DNA of 64,000 nt. Origin: Ponticoccus litoralis. GTDB lineage: Bacteria > Pseudomonadota > Alphaproteobacteria > Rhodobacterales > Rhodobacteraceae. The notes under the pieces were generated by a model. It saw only the letters and a list, made by a program, of their open reading frames with translations, searched no databases and had not been told where the DNA came from. How positions within the stretch are numbered: the stretch's first letter is position 1; each line of letters opens with the position of its first letter. The position numbers were made by a program, and so were the translations under genes. Shown piece by piece: positions 36,818 to 46,296 of this stretch. The stretch lies in contig NZ_JBDNCH010000002.1 of assembly GCF_039769985.1 (NCBI RefSeq), positions 1,612,001 to 1,676,000 of the forward strand, read 5' to 3'.

Positions 36818-38200
36818 TCAGGCCTCGAGCGCGCGGCGCAGCATCTCGACATCCTCGTCGATCTGCCCGTCCTTCATCCGCAGTTCCTCGATCCGCTTCA
36901 CCCCATGCATGACCGTGGTGTGATCGCGCCCGCCGAAACGGCGGTCGATTTCCGGCAACGAGCGGCTGGTCAGCTGCTTGCAGAGATACATCGCCACCTG
37001 CCGCGGTCGGGCAAAGTTGCGCACCCGCTTGGGCCCGATCATGTCGCTGAGGCGGATGTGGTAATGCTCGGCCACGCGGCGCTGGATTTCCTCGATGGAA
37101 ATCTTGCGTTCCGAGGCGCGCAGCACGTCGGCAAGGCTGTCCTGCACCAGATCCATGTCGATCGGCTTGCCCACGAGGCTGGCAAAGGCGAACAGACGGG
37201 TCAGGGCGCCTTCCAGCACGCGGACGTTGGTGCTGATCCGGTGGGCCAGGAATTCCAGCACGCCGTCCTGGATGGTCAGGTTCGCGTGCATGCCCTTGTA
37301 GACCTCGACCTTGGACTGAAGGATGCCGAGGCGCAGCTCGTAGTCCGTCGGGTGCAGGTCGACCACCAGCCCGGATTGCAGGCGGCTTCGGATGCGGGTT
37401 TCCAGATCCTTGATCTCATCCGGGGCACGGTCCGCCGAGATGATGATCTGCTTGTTCTGGTCCACCAGCGCGTTGAAGGTGTGGAAGAATTCCTCCTGCG
37501 TGGAATCCTTGCCGGCGATGAACTGCACGTCGTCGACCATCAGCACGTCGACAGAGCGGAACAGCTCTTTGAAGTCCATCATCTTGCGCTCGCGCAGGGC
37601 CTGCACGAAGCGGTACATGAACTGTTCCGCCGAAAGGTAGAGCACGGTGAGGTGGGGATTGCGGGTCTTCAGCTCGTGCGCGATGGCGTGCATGAGGTGC
37701 GTCTTGCCGAGGCCGACGCCACCATAGAGGAAAAGCGGGTTGAAGGTGACGGGACCACCTTCCGCCACGCGCTTGGCGGCGGCATGTGCCAGCTCGTTCG
37801 GCTTGCCGACCACGAAGGTGTCAAAGCTGAACCGCGCATCCAGCGGCGCGCCGGGCAGCGCGTCCTTTGCGGGTGCTTCCTTGACGACCGTATCGGCGAC
37901 AACGGCCTGTTCCGCCACCGGGGCGGTTTCGGCGCGCGGCGCCTCGGGGTGCTCTGCGCGGCCCACGGTGAAGGCCAGCCTGCGCACCTCGGCACTGACG
38001 AGCGAAATCTGGGCCAGCAGCATGTCCCCGTAGTTCGACTCTACGTAGCTTCCGAAAAAATTGGTCGGCGCCAGAAGGGTGAACTCGCCCTCGGAATCCA
38101 CACCGCCATACAGCAGCGGCTCGATCCAGGTCTTGTAATTGTTCTGCCCGATGGTCGCGCGGATCTGCTCTTGAAGTGCGATCCACTTGTCTCGTGTCAT
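36818..38200 (-). CDS. dnaA: Chromosomal replication initiator protein DnaA
   Basis: A 460-residue protein. Domain I begins WIALQEQIRATIGQNNYKTW. The AAA+ domain has YGGVGLGKTHLMHAI (Walker A, K166) and VDVLMVDDVQFIAGK (Walker B). The C-terminal duplex-binding domain has the signature RRFGGRDHTTVMHGVKRIEEL. ATG 38200 fits the family N terminus. It is followed by dnaN, recF and gyrB in the same orientation and preceded by rpsT, the usual Rhodobacteraceae order. Confidence 0.96.
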   Translation of the reverse strand: MTRDKWIALQEQIRATIGQNNYKTWIEPLLYGGVDSEGEFTLLAPTNFFGSYVESNYGDMLLAQISLVSAEVRRLAFTVGRAEHPEAPRAETAPVAEQAVVADTVVKEAPAKDALPGAPLDARFSFDTFVVGKPNELAHAAAKRVAEGGPVTFNPLFLYGGVGLGKTHLMHAIAHELKTRNPHLTVLYLSAEQFMYRFVQALRERKMMDFKELFRSVDVLMVDDVQFIAGKDSTQEEFFHTFNALVDQNKQIIISADRAPDEIKDLETRIRSRLQSGLVVDLHPTDYELRLGILQSKVEVYKGMHANLTIQDGVLEFLAHRISTNVRVLEGALTRLFAFASLVGKPIDMDLVQDSLADVLRASERKISIEEIQRRVAEHYHIRLSDMIGPKRVRNFARPRQVAMYLCKQLTSRSLPEIDRRFGGRDHTTVMHGVKRIEELRMKDGQIDEDVEMLRRALEA

Positions 38201-38682
38201 TCTACTCTTCCTCGTGTTCCCGTCCCCGCCGGGCCCCTTCCCGGCGTGGTGCTGAACCTCGGGCAAATCCTTTCCACGCGCTTCCCGGAAGGGAATCGCT
38301 CGGGGCACAGGCCCCGCGGAAGGTCGGCTGGCACGATTCCGTTCCCGGAATACGGCTTGCCGACCGCAAGATCTAATTTGGACGCAGCAAGGGTTTCCCC
38401 TTTGGCCCGATACACCGCGCAGTGCGGCATGCCGGGCGACACCGCTCTATCCCCTAGCGGTGGTGGCAGCTTTGTCCCCCAAGGTCGTCCCGGCGTCTTG
38501 ACGACTCCGTGACTCGCTTGGTGAAACTAGCAAGTCTCTCAGCAGAGCGGCAACTGAAACTCTTGCTTGACTCGGGAATAGTGAGGAAACGAATCTAAGG
38601 GTATGGCAAGGAATCCCCACAATGCGAAAAGGCACCGCATATAGCGATGCCTTTCACGAAAACCACTAGATATAGTGAGAGT
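38201..38682. other. 482-bp non-coding region between rpsT and dnaA
   Basis: I see no gene. It carries a perfect inverted repeat ATTCCG-TTCC-CGGAAT at 38336-38351, several direct CGGAA/GGGAA motifs, an AT-richer segment at about 38510-38690 and the rpsT terminator. Perfect DnaA boxes (TTATCCACA) are absent; the nearest are degenerate (for example TCCCCACA near 38614). It must contain the dnaA promoter; an origin role is possible but unsupported. Confidence 0.6.
38627..38653 (-). terminator. Intrinsic terminator of rpsT
   Basis: On the minus strand AAAGGCATCGC-TATAT-GCGGTGCCTTTT forms an 11-bp stem (one G-U pair) with an AT loop and a short T-run, 30 nt after the rpsT stop. Its near symmetry could also work on the plus strand. 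Confidence 0.75.
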
Positions 38683-38945
38683 TCAGCCTAGTGCCTTCAC
38701 ACGCGAAGACAGACGCGACAGCTTGCGCGACGCGGTATTCTTGTGGAAAACGCCCTTGGTAACGCCCCGCATCAGCTCGGGCTGAGCGGCTTTCAGAGCG
38801 GCCTGAGCGGCCTCTTTGTCACCCGAGGCAATGGCTTCTTCGACCTGGCGCAGGAAGGTGCGGATGCGCGAGCGGCGGGCTTTGTTGACAGCAAAGCGCG
38901 AGTCGTTCTGACGGGCGCGTTTCTTCGACTGGGGGTATTTGCCAT
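38683..38945 (-). CDS. rpsT: 30S ribosomal protein S20 (one frameshift at codon 5)
   Basis: After restoring one C in the run at 38931-38935, the frame from ATG 38945 reads MANTPQSKKRARQNDSRFAV, KARRSRIRTFLRQVEEAI and ends KLSRLSSRVKALG, 87 residues, a normal S20. S20 is a basic, helical early-assembly protein that binds 16S rRNA. It is missed by simple ORF calling because the missing base falls so near the start. Its place upstream of dnaA is conserved in alphaproteobacteria. Confidence 0.92.
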
Positions 38946-39120
38946 GATGATCGATCCTGAGTCTTAAGCTTCTGTTAAAGGCGCAACGCCTGACACAAAC
39001 CCGAACGTCATCCGGGACCGATTCTTGCCAGAGCGGGCATCACGCGCATGTATGACGGGCGTCTATACAGGCCCCGCTGGATTCGGGCAAGGCGATTATG
39101 CCCGAATCCGGTTCAGGGCC

Positions 39121-39897
39121 TCAGCGGTCGCGGAACTGCGCCGTGCGCTTTTCCATGAAAGCGGCCATGCCCTCGTTCTGATCCTCGGTTGCAAAGAGCG
39201 CGTGGAACAGGCGGCGCTCGTACAGCAGGCCTTCGGAGAGGGTCGTCTCATAGGCGCGGTTGACCGCTTCCTTGCAGGCGATGGCCGAGAGAATCGACTT
39301 TTCGGCGATCTTGTCGGCGGCGGCGCGCGCCTCTTCCATCAGCTGCTTGGCCGGCACGACGCGGCTGACCAGCCCGGCGCGCTCTGCCTCTTCGGCATCC
39401 ATGAAGCGACCGGTCAGGTTCATGTCCATTGCCTTGGACTTGCCGATGTAACGGGTGAGTCGCTGCGTCCCGCCCAGCCCCGGCATCACGCCAAGGTTGA
39501 TCTCGGGTTGGCCGAACTTGGCCGTGTCGGCGGCGATGATGAAGTCGCACATCATTGCCAGTTCGCAGCCGCCGCCCAGTGCATAGCCCGCGACCGCGGC
39601 GATGACCGGCTTGCGGGTCGAGGTGATCGCCGCGCCTTCCTTGCCGAAGAAGTCCGACAGGAACATGTCGACATAGGATTTTTCCGACATCTCCTTGATG
39701 TCCGCCCCGGCGGCAAAAGCCTTGGCCGAGCCGGTGATGATGATGCAGCGCACCTTCTCGTTGCCGTCCGCCTCTGCCAGCGCCTCGGAGAGCTCGCCCA
39801 GCAACTCGGAGTTGAGGGCGTTCAGCGCGTCGGGCCGGTTCAGCTTGATGGTGGCGACGTGGTCTTCTACTTCGACGATGATCGTCTCATAAGCCAT
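39121..39897 (-). CDS. Enoyl-CoA hydratase/crotonase-family protein
   Basis: A 258-residue crotonase-fold protein with the oxyanion-hole segment FAAGADIKEMSEKS, the GYALGGGCELAMMCDF helix and the catalytic Glu region FGQPEINLGVMPGLGGTQRL. It hydrates short-chain trans-2-enoyl-CoA in fatty acid or butanoate degradation. It is intact, and the orientation matches rpsT and mutM. It is very similar to the enoyl-CoA hydratase commonly found beside rpsT-dnaA in Rhodobacteraceae. Confidence 0.9.
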   Translation of the reverse strand: MAYETIIVEVEDHVATIKLNRPDALNALNSELLGELSEALAEADGNEKVRCIIITGSAKAFAAGADIKEMSEKSYVDMFLSDFFGKEGAAITSTRKPVIAAVAGYALGGGCELAMMCDFIIAADTAKFGQPEINLGVMPGLGGTQRLTRYIGKSKAMDMNLTGRFMDAEEAERAGLVSRVVPAKQLMEEARAAADKIAEKSILSAIACKEAVNRAYETTLSEGLLYERRLFHALFATEDQNEGMAAFMEKRTAQFRDR

Positions 39898-39961
39898 GAG
39901 TTCTGGGCTCCGTCCGGTTCCGTCAGTCGCCCAGCCTTACCATCTTGGGCAGGTCGGTCAA

Positions 39962-40813
39962 TTATCTTTGGCAGGCCGGGCAATAGAACGAAGACCGCCC
40001 CGACTGCACCAGACGGCGGATCTCCTGAGAGCATCCCGGCGTCCGGCAGGGCGCACCCTCGCGCCCGTAAACGTCGAAGCTGTGCTGGAAATATCCAAGC
40101 TCTCCATCGGCTTGCCGAAAATCCCGCAGACTGGAGCCGCCCGCCGCGATGGCATCGGTCAGCACCGCGCGGATCACCGGCACCAGTGCGGCCACGCGCC
40201 GCGCCGAAACGCGGCCCGCCTTGCGCGCGGGATGGATGCCGCAACGGAAGAGCGCCTCGCAGACGTAGATATTGCCCAGCCCCGCGACGATCTTCTGATC
40301 CAGAAGCGCCGATTTCATCGGCATGTTGCGCCCCTTCAGGGCCTCGACAAGGTGGGATTCGCTGAACTGGTTGCCCAGCGGCTCAGGCCCCAGAGAGGCC
40401 AGAAGCGGGTGGCCCTCTGCGCTGTCCGTGGGCAGCAGGTCCATCGCGCCGAAGCGGCGCGGGTCGTTGAAGGTCACCCGCGCGCCGTTGTCCATGTCGA
40501 ACACCACGTGGTCGTGTTTCTCGGGCGCCGGGTGATCGTGCACGAAGAGGCCCAGCGGATCGCCCGACACCAGCATCCGCCCCGACATGCCAAGGTGGAT
40601 CAGCAGCGATTCCCCCGTGGACAGGTCCGCGAGGATGTATTTCGACCGCCGCCGCAGCCGGTCGACCCGCGCGCCGGTCAGCCGCGCGGCCATGTCCGGC
40701 GGGAAGGGCCAGCGCAGATCGGGCCGGTTCACGGCGGCCCGCGCGATCGCCGCGCCCTCCATCACGGGGGCCAGACCGCGACGGACTGTCTCGACTTCGG
40801 GCAATTCGGGCAT
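39962..40813 (-). CDS. mutM: Formamidopyrimidine-DNA glycosylase (MutM/Fpg)
   Basis: A 283-residue base-excision repair glycosylase/AP lyase for 8-oxoguanine. The N terminus MPELPEVETVRRGL provides the catalytic Pro2 and Glu3. HLGMSGRM, the H2TH region GLGNIYVCEALFR and a C-terminal zinc finger (CRTPGCSQEIRR, FYCPACQR) are present. The MPELPEVE start fixes ATG 40813. It is divergent from ubiE across 75 bp, a pairing that is common in this family. Confidence 0.95.
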   Translation of the reverse strand: MPELPEVETVRRGLAPVMEGAAIARAAVNRPDLRWPFPPDMAARLTGARVDRLRRRSKYILADLSTGESLLIHLGMSGRMLVSGDPLGLFVHDHPAPEKHDHVVFDMDNGARVTFNDPRRFGAMDLLPTDSAEGHPLLASLGPEPLGNQFSESHLVEALKGRNMPMKSALLDQKIVAGLGNIYVCEALFRCGIHPARKAGRVSARRVAALVPVIRAVLTDAIAAGGSSLRDFRQADGELGYFQHSFDVYGREGAPCRTPGCSQEIRRLVQSGRSSFYCPACQR

Positions 40814-40888
40814 GGGACGGGTCCTGCTCATTGTAACGGCGCCGGGGCGACCTATAAGAAAGGCACGCAGAAAGAAACGGCAAGGCCC

Positions 40889-41641
40889 ATGAGCGAAGAG
40901 ACCGGAAAGACGACACATTTCGGATATGCCGAAGTTCCCGAATCGGAAAAGGCCGGACGGGTGCAGGGCGTTTTCAGCTCTGTCGCGACGAAATACGATG
41001 TCATGAACGACGCCATGTCCATGGGCATCCACCGGGTCTGGAAGGACGCGATGATGGATTGGCTGGCGCCCCGGCCCGGCCAGCGGCTGCTGGATGTGGC
41101 AGGCGGAACCGGCGACATCTCGTTCCGGTTCCTGAAGCGCGCGGGCCGCGGTCACGCCACGGTTCTGGACCTGACCGAACCGATGCTGGTCGAAGGCCGC
41201 AAGCGCGCCGAGGCCGAGGCGCTTGGCGACTCGCTGGACTGGGTGGTGGGCGATGCCATGGCCCTGCCCTTCGCCGACAACAGCTTTGACGTCTACACGG
41301 TGTCCTTCGGCATCCGCAATGTCACCCGCCCCGAGGTCGCCCTGGCCGAGGCATATCGCGTGCTGAAACCCGGCGGGCGCCTGATGGTGCTGGAATTCAG
41401 CCATATTCCCAACGACATGATGCAGAAGGCCTATGACCTCTATTCCTTCAACATCATCCCGCGCATGGGCCAGATGATCGCCGGCGACCGCGACTCGTAC
41501 CAGTATCTGGTGGAATCGATCCGCCGCTTCCCGGATCAAGAGACCTTTCTGGGCATGGTGCGCGGCGCCGGGTTCGAGAACGCCAAGTACCGGAACCTGA
41601 CCATGGGCGTGGCCTGCCTGCATTCCGGCTGGAAACTCTAG
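40889..41641 (+). CDS. ubiE: Ubiquinone biosynthesis C-methyltransferase UbiE
   Basis: A 250-residue class I SAM methyltransferase: FSSVATKYDVMNDAMSMGIH, SAM motif LLDVAGGTGDISFRF, DWVVGDAMALPFADNSFD and the C-terminal CLHSGWKL. It methylates the quinone ring during ubiquinone synthesis. The stop TAG abuts the GTG start of ubiB with no gap, so the two are translationally coupled. Confidence 0.95.
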   Translation: MSEETGKTTHFGYAEVPESEKAGRVQGVFSSVATKYDVMNDAMSMGIHRVWKDAMMDWLAPRPGQRLLDVAGGTGDISFRFLKRAGRGHATVLDLTEPMLVEGRKRAEAEALGDSLDWVVGDAMALPFADNSFDVYTVSFGIRNVTRPEVALAEAYRVLKPGGRLMVLEFSHIPNDMMQKAYDLYSFNIIPRMGQMIAGDRDSYQYLVESIRRFPDQETFLGMVRGAGFENAKYRNLTMGVACLHSGWKL

Positions 41642-43170
41642 GTGCGCGGCCCCCACAATATCCTGCGTCTGATCCGCACCGGCGCCACGCTGGAGCGCAC
41701 CGGCGCCATGGGTGTCGTGCTGGACGCCATGGAAGCACCGGCGCCGCTGCGGGTGGCCGCGCGCGTGCTGGGCTGGCCCTTCAAGTGGCTTGGCGAAAAG
41801 GGCGATCCGGCCCTGCCGCCCGCCGTCCGCGCCATTCAGGCGCTTGGCCCGGCCTACATCAAGTTCGGACAGATCCTGTCGACGCGCCCCGACGTGGTCG
41901 GCGACGACCTCGCCCGGCAATTGCGGGTGTTGCAGGACAAGCTGCCGCCCTTTTCCATCGACGAGGCCAAGCGGCAGGTCGCCGAGGAAATCGGCCAGCC
42001 CGTGTCCGAGGTGTTTTCCGAGTTCAGCCCCCCGTGGCCGCCGCCTCGATCGCGCAGGTCCACCGCGCGCGCCTGGCGGAGACCGGCGACGACGTGGCCG
42101 TGAAGGTCCTGCGCCCCGGCATCGAACGGGCCTTTCGGCGCGATATCGATGCCTTCTACTTCGCCGCCAACGTGATCGAGGCGCTTTCGCCGGCCTCGCG
42201 CCGCCTGCGTCCCCGCGACGTGATCGAGCATTTCGAGGGCGTGGTTCTGGGCGAGCTGGACCTGCGGCTGGAGGCGGCCTCTGCCAGCCAGTTCGCCGCG
42301 AACACCGCCGATGACGCGGGCTTTGACCTGCCGGTGGTGCGCTGGCCCTACTCTGGCCGCCGGGTCATGACGATGAGCTGGGTCGAGGGTGTGCCGCTGG
42401 GTGAAAATGCGGCACTGGATGCCGCCGGGCACGACCGCGCGGCCCTGTCGGAACGCGTGCTGCAACTGTTCCTGAACCACGCGCTGCGCGACGGTTTCTT
42501 TCACGCCGACATGCATCAGGGCAACCTGAAGGTGGCCCCGAACGGCGATATCGTCGCCTTCGATTTCGGGATCATGGGGCATATCGACGAATACACGCGC
42601 CGGGTCTACGCCGAGATCCTCTTCGGCTTCATCCGGCGCGACTACCAGCGCGTGGCAGAGGTCCATTTCGAGGCGGGTTATGTCCCCGCCGACCGCGACG
42701 TGGATGAATTCGCCCGCGCCCTGCGTGCCGTCGGAGAGCCGATCTTCGGCATGGATGCGACGCGGATCTCCATGGCGAAACTGCTGTCCTACCTGTTCGA
42801 GGTGACCGAACGCTTCGGGATGGAAACCCGGACCGAACTGATCCTGCTTCAGCGGACGATGGTCGTGGTCGAGGGTGTGGCGCGGTCGCTCGACCCGCGG
42901 ATGAACATCTGGAACGTCGCGAAGCCGGTGGTCGAGGCCTATATCAAGCAGTCGATCGGGCCGCGGGCCGCGGCCTCGGACCTGTGGAAGACGGCGCTGG
43001 TGATGGCCCGCTTCGGGCCAAGGCTTCCCGGCCTCGTGGAAGCGGCCCTGATCCGGCAGGCCCAGCCGGAACCGGAACGCGCGCCCTCGCCGTGGCTGGC
43101 GCGGCTGTTGTGGGCCGGCGCCGGGCTTTGTGCCGGCCTTGGCCTTGGCGCGCTGTGGATGCTGGCCTGA
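41642..43170 (+). CDS. ubiB: Ubiquinone biosynthesis kinase-like protein UbiB (one frameshift)
   Basis: An ABC1/ADCK-family protein with the UbiB motif YIKFGQILSTRPD, an Ala-rich loop (VAAASIAQVHRARL) and the atypical kinase core DGFFHADMHQGNLKV and DFGIMGH. A missing C in the run at 42028-42033 breaks it at SEFSPP; restored length is 509 residues. A C-terminal membrane anchor (LLWAGAGLCAGLGLGALWML) is present. GTG 41642 directly follows ubiE. It supports ubiquinone synthesis and mobilisation. Confidence 0.93.
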
Positions 43171-43192
43171 ACGGCGCCGCGCTTATAAATGA

Positions 43193-43217
43193 AAACGGCG
43201 GCCAGTGGCCGCCGTTT
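43193..43217. terminator. Bidirectional terminator between ubiB and a convergent small gene
   Basis: A perfect 11-bp stem AAACGGCGGCC/GGCCGCCGTTT with loop AGT. It has an A-run on the left and TTT on the right, so it can terminate both ubiB (+) and the small minus-strand gene. Confidence 0.8.
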
Positions 43218-43241
43218 CCGAAGTCGCAATAGGCAAACGAA

Positions 43242-43424
43242 TCAGTTGGTGCCGTCGGATGCCGCGATGGCAACGATGACAGCAATACCACCAAGGACCG
43301 CGAGCGCCGGAACGGCACTGACCTGGGTGGAAACGAAGGGGTCGTTCGCTTCCTGAGCGGCCACCGGGGCGGCTGCTGCAGCTGCGATCGCTGCGGCTGC
43401 AGCCACGATCGAGAGCTTTTTCAT
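43242..43424 (-). CDS. Small secreted or membrane hypothetical protein (60 aa)
   Basis: A 60-residue protein: signal peptide MKKLSIVAAAAAIAAAAAAP with cleavage likely at VAAQ, then a short acidic stretch (EANDPFVST) and a hydrophobic C-terminal segment ALAVLGGIAVIVAIAAS ending in DGTN. No family is recognised. It resembles the short Ala-rich exported proteins often seen in Roseobacter genomes. An in-frame upstream ATG is less likely because the signal peptide starts at 43424. GGAGAAAACC precedes the start. Confidence 0.6.
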   Translation of the reverse strand: MKKLSIVAAAAAIAAAAAAPVAAQEANDPFVSTQVSAVPALAVLGGIAVIVAIAASDGTN

Positions 43425-43640
43425 GGTTTTCTCCAAACTGTACAGTCCAGGGCGCCACGCGCCCCACGCACAAGACTGTATACTCAAAGCGAAATCCGTT
43501 CAAACGTGATCTTCTGCAACTGCAAGATCCACTTCGGCCAAGGATGCAGGCGCGTCAAATTCGCAACAATTGCCCAACGAACCGGCATATGGCGCCTGCG
43601 GGCCTCCCTGCAGGCTGCCGGTCGGCCCGCAGGCCCGTCC

Positions 43641-44360
43641 TTACGATGGGCTGTCCCGCAAGCCCATGACCGCGTCGCGCGAGATTTCCGTTCCATCGCT
43701 CAGGGTCAGCACGACCGACCCCGCGTCCGTACCACGGGCCTCGACAATGGGCCGGTAGGTTGCCGCTGCCCCGGTGCCGATCTCCATCTGGTCGCGGAAA
43801 CTCGTGATGTGAAAACTGTACTGCCCAGTGGGCAACAGGCTGCCCGAGCCATCCACGCCCCCCCAAACGAGGTCTTTTTGCGTGACGTCGACAGAGAAGC
43901 TTTGCACCTCTTCGCCCTCGGCGTTGCGCACGATAAGCTTGGCGCTGTCAGCCTCTGGCGGATAGTCTGCCCGGATCGACACCGGCGCGCCGGTGAAGGC
44001 AACCGGTTCCTCGGACAGGGCTTCCATCCCGATCCAGCCGCTGACCGATTGCAAGGCATTTCCAGCGCCCGCCCCGCCGCCGAATTGAGCCGTGAGCTCC
44101 CGAAGCAGGTCATTGGTCAGAACCTGTTGCTCGACAGAGGAAAAGGTCGCCAGCTGCGTGGCGTAATCGGTTGAATCCACGGGATTCAGCGGATCCTGGT
44201 TCTGCATCTGGACCGTCAGCATCCTCAGGAAGGTCTCGAAATCGGAACTGATCTTCTTGGTATCGGAACCCGCCGCCTCATCATCCATGGCCACGGGCTT
44301 TGCCCCGGTCGCGCTTGTGGTCCTTGGGAACAGAGGCAGCGTGGTTGTCGCGTCGGTCAT
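43641..44360 (-). CDS. flgD: Flagellar hook assembly (cap) protein FlgD
   Basis: A 239-residue scaffold for hook polymerisation. The N-terminal FETFLRMLTVQMQNQDPLNPV motif is diagnostic of FlgD and its export signal. The C-terminal Ig/tudor-like part has WGGVDGSGSLLPTGQYSF. It is transcribed with fliK (3-bp gap), an order common in alphaproteobacteria where hook capping and length control are co-expressed. Intact. Confidence 0.92.
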   Translation of the reverse strand: MTDATTTLPLFPRTTSATGAKPVAMDDEAAGSDTKKISSDFETFLRMLTVQMQNQDPLNPVDSTDYATQLATFSSVEQQVLTNDLLRELTAQFGGGAGAGNALQSVSGWIGMEALSEEPVAFTGAPVSIRADYPPEADSAKLIVRNAEGEEVQSFSVDVTQKDLVWGGVDGSGSLLPTGQYSFHITSFRDQMEIGTGAAATYRPIVEARGTDAGSVVLTLSDGTEISRDAVMGLRDSPS

Positions 44361-44363
44361 GGC

Positions 44364-45914
44364 TCAGATCCTGATGTCCAGCCCCGCGCTGGGGGCCTGC
44401 TGTTGCATAGTCCGGGCGACATCGGCTGCATCCTCCGGATGCGGGTCCCCGTCGGGCCCAAGGCGGGGCCCGGGCGTATCGCCGCGGCTGTCAGAGGCAT
44501 CGCCACCAAAGCTGAAACGGGCGCCTTCATAGCCGGCCTCGGCAAAGTCACGGGCGAGCTGATCGAGATGACGGCGCATCAGGTCCAGCGTTTCCGGGCG
44601 ATCTGCCGCCACCTGCACAAGCAAGCCGTTTTCGCCGGAATGGATCTGGAACCGGACCCGCCCAAGCTCTTCCGGATTCAGCTGGACTTCGATCTCGCCC
44701 GTCCGCCGCCCGTGGCAGTGCATCGGCAACCTGACGGAGAATGGCCGCAGGCTCGGAACGCAGCGGCCCGCCCGGCATCGAAACCGTCTGATGCGTGCCG
44801 CCGACGGTCCCGCGTGCCTCTGCCGGCCCCATGACGCCGGCATCCTCGGTCCGGCGCGGCTCGTCGAGGTCGGCCAGAAAGGGCGCCGCGTCAAAGGGCG
44901 TGCCACGACGCGACGCGTTGCTTTCGTTGACAGTGACAGGGGATGCCCCCTCCCGACCGTACCAGAGAATGGCCTCGCCCTCCGCGCCGGGCCGGTCAGA
45001 GACGGCTCCGCCCCCTCTGTGCCCATTGCCCGCGATTTCCCCGGGTCCGCCTCACCGCCGTCAGGTCCATGGCCAGGTGGAGGCATTGCCGCGAAAAGCT
45101 CCATGGTCGGCGTCCTTGGCGGCGGTGCAGATGCAAACTGCGGCGATCCGGTTGGCACAGGTCCATCGGGGCGGGGCCAGACCTTCGGGGCAGGCGCTTT
45201 GGCATCGGCCTCCGGGCCGTCACCAACGGGGGTCGCCGCGGGGGGCCTGCCCCCGCCCTCCGCCCAGGCCAGCGCGCCAGGATCCGTCCGCGTCTGGAAA
45301 GCCGGTAGACGGCCTGCGCCCTGCCGTTCCCTGTGCCCGGCGGAAGACACCCCACGCAGCGGCATCGGCGCGCTTTCCATCCCCGGCAATTGCGCGCCTT
45401 CCGGTCCGGCGCGCGGCAAGCCCACACCGCCAGCGGCCAATCCCGTCGGTCCCGGTCTTGCATCCCGCGCCGCATGCTCTGCCCTTGGGCCGGGACCGGT
45501 CTTGCCCAAGACGCCGAACGGCGCGGCGGCCCCCGGATCATGGGATCCGGTGTTCCGGCGAGCCTTGGGAAAGACCGTGATATCCTGCGGCGGCACCCTG
45601 CCGGCCACCGAAACCGGGCGTTCCCCGACCGCCATGACCGGATCGGAGACACCCGCAGCCACGGCGGCCACAGGGTCGCCTGCATCGCGGTCGCCGTCAG
45701 GATCGCTATCCGGCACAGGCTTTTCGACCCTATCCACCTGCTCCGCGCGTGTTCCGGGCTCTGGCGTTTCGGCGAGACTGCCCCCGTCCCGGTTTGCATC
45801 TCCCAGAACCGAGAAAACCTTGAAAAACGCCTCAGCCGGCGCGGGAACAGGCGCGCCCTTCGCCGTCATGTGCGCCGTTCCAAGGCCGAACAAAGCCGTC
45901 AACTGTGTGAACAT
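44364..45914 (-). CDS. fliK: Flagellar hook-length control protein FliK (two frameshifts)
   Basis: A long, low-complexity Pro/Gly/Ala-rich N-terminal region is followed by a conserved C-terminal domain: EIEVQLNPEELGRVRFQI, NGLLVQVAADRPETLDLMRR and FSFGGD. A missing base near 45044 and an extra base near 44699 put about 345 bp in another frame. Correction reads PGEIAGNGHRGGG, then GRDGEIEV-type continuation and 516 residues. FliK measures hook length and switches export specificity through FlhB. It is divergent from the rod-binding gene, with 112 bp between. Confidence 0.86.
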   Translation of the reverse strand: MFTQLTALFGLGTAHMTAKGAPVPAPAEAFFKVFSVLGDANRDGGSLAETPEPGTRAEQVDRVEKPVPDSDPDGDRDAGDPVAAVAAGVSDPVMAVGERPVSVAGRVPPQDITVFPKARRNTGSHDPGAAAPFGVLGKTGPGPRAEHAARDARPGPTGLAAGGVGLPRAGPEGAQLPGMESAPMPLRGVSSAGHRERQGAGRLPAFQTRTDPGALAWAEGGGRPPAATPVGDGPEADAKAPAPKVWPRPDGPVPTGSPQFASAPPPRTPTMELFAAMPPPGHGPDGGEADPGKSRAMGTEGAEPSLTGPARRARPFSGTVGRGHPLSLSTKATRRVVARPLTRRPFWPTSTSRAGPRMPASWGRQRHAGPSAARIRRFRCRAGRCVPSLRPFSVRLPMHCHGRRTGEIEVQLNPEELGRVRFQIHSGENGLLVQVAADRPETLDLMRRHLDQLARDFAEAGYEGARFSFGGDASDSRGDTPGPRLGPDGDPHPEDAADVARTMQQQAPSAGLDIRI

Positions 45915-46026
45915 CTGTGCCTCTGGAGTTCTTCCGACTTCGGCGAAGCTAAAGCGAACATCCTAACCAAATCTTTACGCGGACACTGGCAGGGTCGGGC
46001 CATCTGAGTCGAATTGGAGCGATCCG

Positions 46027-46296
46027 ATGCAAATACCGAATGCCGCGATGGCGCCCTCGACCGACACGGACCGGGCCCTTCGGGAGGCCGCGATGGCGCT
46101 GGAGACCAACTTCCTTGCAGAGATGCTGAAGTCAGCCGGCGTCGGGAAGACGCCCGAAACCTTCGGAGGAGGCGCCGGCGAGGATCAGTTCGCCTCTTTT
46201 CTGCGCACCGAGCAGGCCCGCCAGATGAGCCGCCAGGGCGGCATCGGCCTGGCCGAAGCAATCTTCGAATCCCTCAAGGAGAGACGCCATGACTGA
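46027..46296 (+). CDS. Rod-binding protein (FlgJ N-terminal-like)
   Basis: An 89-residue protein with the rod-binding signature MALETNFLAEMLKSAG, FGGGAGEDQFASFLRTEQAR and GGIGLAEAIFESL. It corresponds to the N-terminal half of FlgJ without a muramidase domain, as is typical of alphaproteobacteria where the lytic enzyme is separate. It overlaps the following FlgN-like gene by 8 bp. Confidence 0.85.
   Translation: MQIPNAAMAPSTDTDRALREAAMALETNFLAEMLKSAGVGKTPETFGGGAGEDQFASFLRTEQARQMSRQGGIGLAEAIFESLKERRHD

Noticed and set aside
38739..38747. DnaA-box-like TGTGGAAAA within rpsT
   Set aside because: One degenerate match inside a coding region is not evidence for an origin.
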